In this document: positions 15,058 to 20,404 of the stretch, piece after piece
How the letters are laid out: each line of letters opens with the position of its first letter
Numbering within the stretch: position 1 is the first letter of the stretch
Assembly: GCA_012521855.1 (NCBI GenBank)
Contig: JAAYLO010000071.1
Span: 1-20,404 of the forward strand
DNA from: Halanaerobiaceae bacterium
GTDB taxonomy: Bacteria; Bacillota; Halanaerobiia; Halanaerobiales; DTU029
Reading direction: 5' to 3'
DNA: 20,404 bases
Position numbers and translations under genes: made by a program
The notes under the pieces: generated by a model
Told to the model about the DNA's origin: nothing
Database searches by the model: none
The model's input: the letters and a program-made list of their open reading frames with translations, nothing else

Positions 15058-15921
15058 ATGAAACTAAAATTCAGTATACGGAAAAAAAGAATAAGCCGTT
15101 CTGCAGGGGGAGATTTTGCAAATTTCGTTTTTATATTGATTTCTGCAGCTTTTATGGCATTACCTTTGGTTCTTATTACCTGTAATGCCTTAAAGCCCTT
15201 AAGTGAACTTTTTATCTTTCCGCCCCGTTTTTATGTAAGGTATCCCACTCTGGATAATTTCAGAGATTTAATTATATTAATGTCTGAGTCCTGGGTACCC
15301 TTTAGTAGATATCTGGCGAACTCCTTATCGGTGGTTATTCTGGGTACAGGAGGACATGTTATTATTGCATCACTGGGGGCTTTTGTTGTCTCAAAATATG
15401 ATTTTCCCGGCAAGAAGTTTTTCTCTGCAATGGTTCTTCTTTCATTGATGTTTGCTCCACAGGTCACCAGAATACCAACCTATATGATAATGGCAAAAAT
15501 AGGCTGGGTAAATACCCTGACTTCACTTATAATTCCTGCCTGGCAGTATAGTCTTGGCTTTTATCTAATGAGCAAGTTTATGGGACAGATACCAGATGCT
15601 ATCCTTGAAGCAGCTACAATAGATGGGGCTAGCAAATGGAGAATATTCTGGTCAATTGTTATGCCATATGTCAAACCGGCCTGGTTAACTCTGATTATTC
15701 TTTCCTTTCAGATGCTCTGGGCAGACACAGGAAGTTTCTATATTTATAGTGAGGCAATTAAACCACTGCCAAATGCCTTATTCCAGATTGCGGCTGGTGG
15801 TATTGCAAGGACCGGTATAAATGCTGTAGTAATGTTTCTTATGATGCTGGTACCAGTTACACTATTTCTCTTTAATCAATCCAAAATTGTTGAAACTATG
15901 GGTACTTCCGGTATAGATTAA
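15058..15921 (+). CDS. Sugar ABC transporter permease, MalG-type (pair B, second)
   Basis: This 287-residue membrane protein has about six helices and the EAA loop LEAATIDGASKWRIFWSIVMP (E184). Other MalG-type landmarks are ITCNALKPLSELFIFPPRFY, LGAFVVSKYDFPGKKFF, LMFAPQVTRIPTYMI, and the C-terminal QSKIVETMGTSGID. I chose ATG 15058, one base after the preceding stop and nine bases after AAGGTGG (15042-15048), over the in-frame GTG 15049, which overlaps the upstream gene and has almost no spacing. It sits directly ahead of the xylanase genes, which ties this permease pair to xylan products. Confidence 0.92.
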   Translation: MKLKFSIRKKRISRSAGGDFANFVFILISAAFMALPLVLITCNALKPLSELFIFPPRFYVRYPTLDNFRDLIILMSESWVPFSRYLANSLSVVILGTGGHVIIASLGAFVVSKYDFPGKKFFSAMVLLSLMFAPQVTRIPTYMIMAKIGWVNTLTSLIIPAWQYSLGFYLMSKFMGQIPDAILEAATIDGASKWRIFWSIVMPYVKPAWLTLIILSFQMLWADTGSFYIYSEAIKPLPNALFQIAAGGIARTGINAVVMFLMMLVPVTLFLFNQSKIVETMGTSGID

Positions 15922-15952
15922 ATCAAATATATGAAAAAGGAGAGAGGCTTAA

Positions 15953-16945
15953 GTGACAAATATTCCATCATTGGCAAGAGTATATGAAGATTATTTTAAG
16001 ATTGGTGCGGCAGTAAATATTCCATCTCTTAAAACTCATGGTGAGCTGCTGAAGAAACATTTTAATAGTGTTACAGCAGAGAATGATATGAAACCAGCTT
16101 CCATCATCTCTGAAAAAAATGAGTTCAGTTTTGAAAATGCTGATTCTATTATCGATTTTGCAGAAAAAAATAATATGGTAGTCAGAGGACATACAATTGT
16201 CTGGCACAATCAAACACCTGAACACTTTTTCCTGGATGAGGGCGGTAAAGTAGTTTCAGCAGAGCTTCTTATGAATAGACTGAAGCTATATATGGAAAGG
16301 GTTTTTGAACATTTCAAGGGAAAGGTTTACTGCTGGGATCTTGTAAATGAAGCTGTAGATGGAGAAAGCAGTGAATTTTTCCGTAAAACAAAATGGTTGG
16401 AGATCCTGGGTGAGGATTATATTCACCAGGTTTTTCGCCTGGCCAGAGAAATAGCTCCAGAACTCAGCTTTTTCTATAATGATTATGATGCAGTTATCCC
16501 GGAGAAGAGGGATAAGATATATAATTTGCTGAAAGGAATGCTTGACAGGGGGATACCCCTTGACGGTCTGGGGATACAGGCTCACTGGAATATTGTTGAT
16601 TTTGAATATGATGATATTAGAAGGGCTCTGGATAAATATGCAGGCCTTAAACTTGATATTCATATAACTGAACTGGATGTATCAGTTTATAGCAGGAAGG
16701 AAAAGAATCTAAAACTGGAAGAACCTACTGTGGAGATGATAAGTAAACAGGCTGAATTTTATGGAAAGATATTTGAAGTTTTCAGGGAATATAAAGATAT
16801 TATTTCAAGTGTGACTTTATGGGGAATAGCAGATGATTATTCCTGGCTCGATTATTTCTTCGGTATTAAGAGAAAAACCTGGCCTTTATTGTTTGATGAG
16901 GATCATCAACCCAAAGAGGCTTTCTGGAGAGTTGTAGATTTTTAA
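15953..16945 (+). CDS. GH10 endo-beta-1,4-xylanase, cytoplasmic form
   Basis: This 330-residue single-domain GH10 enzyme has the acid/base E133 in WDLVNEAVD and the nucleophile E240 in HITELDVSV. VRGHTIVWHNQTPEHF and SVTLWGIADDYSW are further GH10 marks. It has no signal peptide: the GTG start at 15953, nine bases after AAAGGAG, leads straight into the catalytic domain. It should therefore cut imported xylo-oligosaccharides in the cytoplasm, as described for Geobacillus IXT6-type intracellular xylanases. The usual substrate-contact stretch after TAEN-x-MK is changed here (MKPASIISEKNEF where the next gene has MKFDHLQPHKGNF), so glycone-side binding may differ. It is clearly a paralogue of the next gene, and lies 31 bases after the second permease pair with no terminator between. 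Confidence 0.93.
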   Translation: MTNIPSLARVYEDYFKIGAAVNIPSLKTHGELLKKHFNSVTAENDMKPASIISEKNEFSFENADSIIDFAEKNNMVVRGHTIVWHNQTPEHFFLDEGGKVVSAELLMNRLKLYMERVFEHFKGKVYCWDLVNEAVDGESSEFFRKTKWLEILGEDYIHQVFRLAREIAPELSFFYNDYDAVIPEKRDKIYNLLKGMLDRGIPLDGLGIQAHWNIVDFEYDDIRRALDKYAGLKLDIHITELDVSVYSRKEKNLKLEEPTVEMISKQAEFYGKIFEVFREYKDIISSVTLWGIADDYSWLDYFFGIKRKTWPLLFDEDHQPKEAFWRVVDF

Positions 16946-16965
16946 TATATAAAGGAGCGAAACAA

Positions 16966-18057
16966 ATGAAAAAGTTAAGGAAAAAATATTCTTTATTATT
17001 GGTATTGGCTGTTTTCTTTTCTATAATTTTATTTAATTCCCCTTATCTGAAGGCTGATTCTGAAAGGGAGATACCTTCACTTGCTGAAGTTTATGCTGAC
17101 TATTTTCCCATTGGTACTGCTGTAAATTCCAGTACGATAAAATCACACCAGGAGCTTATAGAGTATCATTTTAATAGTTTGACTGCTGAGAATGAGATGA
17201 AGTTCGATCATTTACAGCCGCACAAAGGTAATTTTACTTTTGGAAGGGCTGATGAGATTGTAGAACTGGCCAGAAGGAATAATATGAAGGTCAGAGGTCA
17301 TGTTCTGGTCTGGCACAGTCAGACACCGGCCTGGGTCTTTCAGGAAAACGGCCAGAGGGTATCCCGGGAAGAACTCCTGGAGCGGATGAGAACCCACATC
17401 CGGAAAGTAGTAGGACATTTTAAGGGTGATGTATATGCCTGGGATGTGGTTAATGAGGCAATTTCCGACAACCCTAATGAAATTTATCGGAGTGATAATC
17501 CCTGGTTTGAAATTATAGGTGAAGAGTATATAGCAGAGGCCTTCAGGGCAGCCCATGAGGCAGATCCTGATGCCAGGCTGTTTTATAATGACTATAATGC
17601 AATACAGCCTCAGAAAAGGGATAAGATATATAATATGCTGAAAAAATTACTGGATGATGGTGTTCCTATCCATGGGGTCGGGATACAGGGCCACTGGGAT
17701 ATTTCTTCATTTTCTTCACTCCAGTTGATGCAGGCTATTGAAAAATATGCCTCTCTGGGCCTGGAGGTACAGATTACAGAACTTGATATCTCAGTGTATG
17801 CCTGGGGTGATAACCGCAGGCTTGCTGAACCGGATACTGAAATGCTTCAAAGACAGAGTCTCTGTTATAAAAATGTCTTCAATATCTGTAAGAGATACCC
17901 TGATGTTGTTACAGGTATAACCCTCTGGGGTGTTGCTGACGACAGCACCTGGAAGGACGATTTCCCTGTGAAAAACCGGAAGGACTGGCCCCTTTTGTTT
18001 GACGAAAATCATCAGCCCAAAGAGGCTTTCTGGGAGCTGATTGAGGCAAACAAATAA
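16966..18057 (+). CDS. GH10 endo-beta-1,4-xylanase, exported form
   Basis: This 363-residue protein has a signal peptide (KKYSLLLVLAVFFSIILFNS, likely cleavage after LKA before DSER) followed by a single GH10 domain. The acid/base is E164 in WDVVNEAISD and the nucleophile is E272 in QITELDISVY. VRGHVLVWHSQTPAW and ITLWGVADDSTW support the call. There is no binding module, so it probably works on soluble or loosened xylan or on oligosaccharides. If the host is diderm it may be periplasmic. It is homologous over its whole length to the preceding cytoplasmic enzyme (for example FYNDY-x-A-x-P-x-KRDKIYN and WPLLFDE-x-HQPKEAFW in both), indicating a tandem duplication that split cellular locations. 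The start is ATG 16966, eight bases after AAAGGAG. It follows its paralogue by 20 bases and is followed by the structured gap at 18075. Confidence 0.94.
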   Translation: MKKLRKKYSLLLVLAVFFSIILFNSPYLKADSEREIPSLAEVYADYFPIGTAVNSSTIKSHQELIEYHFNSLTAENEMKFDHLQPHKGNFTFGRADEIVELARRNNMKVRGHVLVWHSQTPAWVFQENGQRVSREELLERMRTHIRKVVGHFKGDVYAWDVVNEAISDNPNEIYRSDNPWFEIIGEEYIAEAFRAAHEADPDARLFYNDYNAIQPQKRDKIYNMLKKLLDDGVPIHGVGIQGHWDISSFSSLQLMQAIEKYASLGLEVQITELDISVYAWGDNRRLAEPDTEMLQRQSLCYKNVFNICKRYPDVVTGITLWGVADDSTWKDDFPVKNRKDWPLLFDENHQPKEAFWELIEANK

Positions 18058-18074
18058 TTATGATCAAAAATTAT

Positions 18075-18187
18075 CCTGGAATACCTGTATTCAGGCAGAT
18101 AGTCCGGTGCCGGGACTTAAAGAAGGTTTATATACCTGACTCAAGGCATAGTAGTTCCCGCCTGAAAAGGTATTTCAGGTATTTTTT
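18075..18187 (+). terminator. Structured intergenic element with terminator ahead of GH30, possible attenuator
   Basis: Near the end, CCTGAAA (18161-18167) and TTTCAGG (18173-18179) form a perfect 7-bp stem with loop AGGTA, followed by six T residues (18182-18187): a good intrinsic terminator. Upstream, CCTGGAATA (18075-18083) and TATTCAGG (18088-18095) form a similar hairpin with one bulged G. The two hairpin regions also pair with each other: 18075-18096 against 18160-18179 gives about 20 base pairs with one G-U and a two-base bulge. AGTCC/GGACT (18101-18105 with 18113-18117) makes a small inner hairpin. Alternative, mutually exclusive foldings suggest conditional termination, but a plain terminator explains the data as well. 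No known riboswitch class is recognised. Confidence 0.6.
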
Positions 18188-18228
18188 GTCTTATGGCTTA
18201 TCATTATAAACCCTCAGGAGGAGTAAAG

Positions 18229-19560
18229 ATGAAAAAAATATTCCTTATACTGCTTCTTTTCATGTTGTTTACCCTGATAGTTTTTTCAGAGCAAAATGAA
18301 TATTATATTGATATTAATAAAAGGTATCAGGTCATGGAGGGTTTCGGGGCATCAATTGCCTGGTATGATAATTTACTGCCTGCCCATCCCAATAAAGAAG
18401 AGATTTATGATACAATCTTCAAAGAGCTGGGACTGGACATCTTGAGGCTGCAGAACTGGTATGGAAAAAGGGACAGGGTGGGCCAGTATACAGGAGAAAT
18501 CGTCAGAAAGGCAGAAGAGTTCCTGGGCAGGCCCGTAAAAATACTCATTTCATCCTGGTCTCCGCCAGAGGAGCTAAAGAGTAATAATGATGTAGAGAAT
18601 GGCGGTACCTTGAAGAAAGAAAACGGGGAATATGTCTATGACAGGTTCGCAGATTACTGGTATGATTCACTGATGGCCTATGAAGAGGCAGGAATCAGGG
18701 CTGATTTTATCAGTATTCAGAATGAGCCGGATTATAAGGCAAGCTGGAACTCCTGTCTTTTTATGCCTGAAGAGACTGAGGAATATGCCGGATATGACCG
18801 GGCCCTGGAAGCTGTTTACAAGAAACTCCACAGTGAGATGGAAAATCCCCCCAAAATACTGGGTCCGGAAACAATCGGAATCGGTTATCCGGAATTCGAT
18901 AAATACCTGGAGAAAATGAACCTGGATTATATCTATGGTATTGCCCATCATTTGTACAGGGGCGGGAGCCATCTGAATCCAGAATTGTTCAGGTACAATA
19001 TGAACCAGCTCCGGGACAGGTATGCCGGGATTCCAAAGTTTCAGACTGAGTTTGAAAGGGGAGATAACGGCCTCAATACGGCCTGGCTGATCCATAATTC
19101 TCTGGTAGAGGAAGATGTGAATGCCTATCTGTACTGGGATCTGATCTGGGACAATGGCGGCCTGGTTGTTATAGAAAATCCCTGGTTTAAGTACCAGTGG
19201 AGGTCAGAAAAGGGTTTTTACAGGTCAGAAGAATATTATGCCTTTAAGCATTATTCCGGCTTTATACATGAAGGATACCGGAGGGTAGAAAGCAGAGGGA
19301 GCAATAATAAGGTAAAAATATCGGCTTTTCTTTCACCTGCAGAAGATGAATTGATCATTGTAATTGTTAACACCATGATCTTTGAGGAAAATCTAAAATT
19401 GAGTATAGCAGATTTTCAGATTGAAGAATCGGAAATCTATGAATCCGTGTTTGTAAAGGGCGGAGAAAAATTCCTGGAAAAAGGATCTCTAAATAACGAA
19501 AAGAGAATTACTGCTCCTGCCCATAGCGTGATTACAGTAAGACTTAAAGGCAGGAGATAG
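18229..19560 (+). CDS. GH30 family xylanase, exported (subfamily 8-like)
   Basis: This 443-residue protein has a signal peptide (MKKIFLILLLFMLFTLIVFS) and the GH30 layout: a TIM barrel plus a beta side domain built from both ends. QVMEGFGASIAW begins the mature part. The acid/base is E166 in ISIQNEPDY, the nucleophile is E274 in FQTEFERGD, and the side domain runs from about 360 to the end. It most resembles subfamily 8 glucuronoxylanases (XynC type), which cut xylan next to a methylglucuronic acid branch. Where Bacillus XynC has Arg in YIRRSYG to hold that acid, this protein reads YWDLIWDNGGLVV, so the acid requirement may be lost, as reported for a Clostridium papyrosolvens enzyme. The start is ATG 18229 behind AGGAGGAG; an in-frame ATG at 18193 lacks a site and would bury the signal peptide. 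No promoter fits after the terminator at 18161-18187, so it is probably reached by read-through. Confidence 0.9.
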   Translation: MKKIFLILLLFMLFTLIVFSEQNEYYIDINKRYQVMEGFGASIAWYDNLLPAHPNKEEIYDTIFKELGLDILRLQNWYGKRDRVGQYTGEIVRKAEEFLGRPVKILISSWSPPEELKSNNDVENGGTLKKENGEYVYDRFADYWYDSLMAYEEAGIRADFISIQNEPDYKASWNSCLFMPEETEEYAGYDRALEAVYKKLHSEMENPPKILGPETIGIGYPEFDKYLEKMNLDYIYGIAHHLYRGGSHLNPELFRYNMNQLRDRYAGIPKFQTEFERGDNGLNTAWLIHNSLVEEDVNAYLYWDLIWDNGGLVVIENPWFKYQWRSEKGFYRSEEYYAFKHYSGFIHEGYRRVESRGSNNKVKISAFLSPAEDELIIVIVNTMIFEENLKLSIADFQIEESEIYESVFVKGGEKFLEKGSLNNEKRITAPAHSVITVRLKGRR

Positions 19561-19589
19561 GATATAATTTGCAAAAAAGGGGATATAGG

Positions 19590-20404
19590 ATGAAGGGTAT
19601 TATAAGTGATCAAAAGGGAAAAGATGTCTTCGTTCTGGCGGATATAGATTTTCCTGCAGAACTGGTAATTGACCCTGATGAATACTGGGGTGTAAAAAGG
19701 GCAGTTGATGATTTTAAAAATGATATAAAGAAGGTCTCCGGAAGGCCTGTGCAGGTTAAGGAAAGCAGGGACGGATTTTCCAGCCATATTGTAATCTGTG
19801 GGACCATAGGCAAAAATAAAATGCTGAAGTTCCTGGAGGAAAAGGGCCTGCTGGATCTTAAAAAGATTAGCGGGAAGTGGGAGACCTATACAATACAGAC
19901 AGTGGAAGAGCCCATGCCGGGGGTGAAAAAGGCCCTGGTCATTGCCGGAAGTGATAAAAGGGGAAGTATTTATGGAATATATGAATTGTCACGGCAGATG
20001 GGGGTCTCCCCCTGGTACTGGTGGGCAGATGTGCCTGTTAAGCGGCGGGATGGTATTTATATAAAACAGGGCACATACTTTTCCGGTGAACCTTCTGTCA
20101 AGTACAGGGGGATTTTTCTCAATGATGAAGCCCCAAGTCTCACCAGCTGGGTTGAGAAAAGATTTGGTACTTTTAATCATCTCTTTTACGAAAAGGTATT
20201 TGAATTGTTATTGAGGCTGAAGGCCAATTATCTCTGGCCGGCCATGTGGAAACCCAGGGTTTTTAATAAAGAGGATCCCCTCAATCCTGTCATGGCAGAT
20301 AAATATGGAATTGTGATGGGTACCTCCCACCATGAACCCATGATGAGAAGCTGGACCGAGTGGGGTATGGCTGATAAGGGTAAATGGAATTACAGGACTA
20401 ACAG
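19590..20404 (+). CDS. GH115 alpha-glucuronidase, N-terminal 271 codons (3' truncated by window)
   Basis: The frame from ATG 19590 stays open to the window end. The visible protein has strong GH115 hallmarks: GSIYGIYELSRQMGVSPWYW followed by WADVPV, KYRGIFLNDEAPSLTSW, EKVFELLLRLKANYLWPAMW and YGIVMGTSHHEPM. GH115 enzymes remove (4-O-methyl)glucuronic acid from both internal and terminal xylose and are normally about 850-1000 residues, so roughly a third is seen. No signal peptide is present, so it should be cytoplasmic. The start is 29 bases after the GH30 stop, with AAGGGG at 19578-19583. No terminator separates it from GH30. Together with the GH67 tail at the left edge, the locus carries two different alpha-glucuronidase families. 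Confidence 0.95.
   Translation, partial: MKGIISDQKGKDVFVLADIDFPAELVIDPDEYWGVKRAVDDFKNDIKKVSGRPVQVKESRDGFSSHIVICGTIGKNKMLKFLEEKGLLDLKKISGKWETYTIQTVEEPMPGVKKALVIAGSDKRGSIYGIYELSRQMGVSPWYWWADVPVKRRDGIYIKQGTYFSGEPSVKYRGIFLNDEAPSLTSWVEKRFGTFNHLFYEKVFELLLRLKANYLWPAMWKPRVFNKEDPLNPVMADKYGIVMGTSHHEPMMRSWTEWGMADKGKWNYRTN

Noticed and set aside
16286..16663. Minus-strand open frame opposite the first GH10 gene
   Set aside because: It is the complement of a strongly conserved xylanase sequence and shows no independent start signal or domain.
18075..18187. T-box or another named riboswitch
   Set aside because: I see no T-box AGGGTGG-N-ACCGCG sequence and no consensus core of the TPP, SAM, cobalamin, glycine or lysine classes, so no class is claimed.
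18186..18210. TTGTCT ... TATAAA as a promoter for GH30
   Set aside because: The spacer is only about 13 bases, and a start there would leave under 15 bases before the ATG with almost no room for the ribosome binding site.
1..20404. CRISPR arrays, tRNA or rRNA genes, insertion sequences, att sites
   Set aside because: No regularly spaced repeats, RNA gene cores, transposase-like proteins or paired terminal repeats were seen in the gaps, which are all short except 2395-2739.

Overview
This window is a xylan / (methyl)glucuronoxylan utilisation locus from an AT-rich bacterium, with every recognised gene on the + strand. The best guess for the host is a diderm Firmicute of the Halanaerobiales type. 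This is an inference from three things. The coding style is low-GC Firmicute, with strong AGGAGG-type ribosome binding sites and GTG/TTG starts. The ABC sugar transporter families are Clostridia/Paenibacillus-like. All six apparently exported proteins have signal peptides without a lipobox cysteine, which is unusual for a monoderm Firmicute solute-binding protein but normal where there is a periplasm. The species cannot be fixed from the sequence alone.

Layout. Bases 1-161 are the end of a GH67 alpha-glucuronidase. It is followed by a cytoplasmic GH3 beta-xylosidase-type enzyme (202-2394) that ends in a perfect 13-bp hairpin. A 345-base gap (2395-2739) holds a perfect-consensus sigma-A promoter, a palindromic operator candidate and a long leader. 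Then comes a family-1 sugar-binding protein (2740-4047) with a strong intrinsic terminator behind it. From 4261 to 18057 genes are closely packed and probably co-transcribed: an NHL-propeller/TPR/Yip1 membrane protein, a large exported DUF5696-type protein, a first permease pair, a 1000-residue protein carrying two carbohydrate-binding-like domains fused to a second solute-binding domain, a second permease pair, a cytoplasmic GH10 xylanase and an exported GH10 xylanase. After a structured 170-base gap with a terminator come an exported GH30 xylanase (18229-19560) and the first 271 codons of a cytoplasmic GH115 alpha-glucuronidase that runs off the window.

How it fits together (inference from known families). 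The exported GH10 and GH30 enzymes cut xylan or large oligosaccharides outside the inner membrane. The solute-binding proteins capture (glucurono)xylo-oligosaccharides, and the two permease pairs import them using an ATPase that is not encoded here. Inside the cell, GH67 and GH115 remove (methyl)glucuronic acid, the cytoplasmic GH10 shortens the oligomers, and GH3 releases xylose.

The least explained part, and the best candidate for an undescribed system, is the block 4261-14091. An extracytoplasmic beta-propeller/TPR/Yip1 membrane protein, a large DUF5696-type protein and a binding-domain/solute-binding fusion are built into the transporter operon. Second in interest is the structured region 18075-18187 ahead of the GH30 gene, where two hairpins with similar arms can also pair with each other. 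Enzyme calls are firm. Transporter calls are firm at family level but not for substrate. The roles of the Yip1 and DUF5696 proteins are not known to me.
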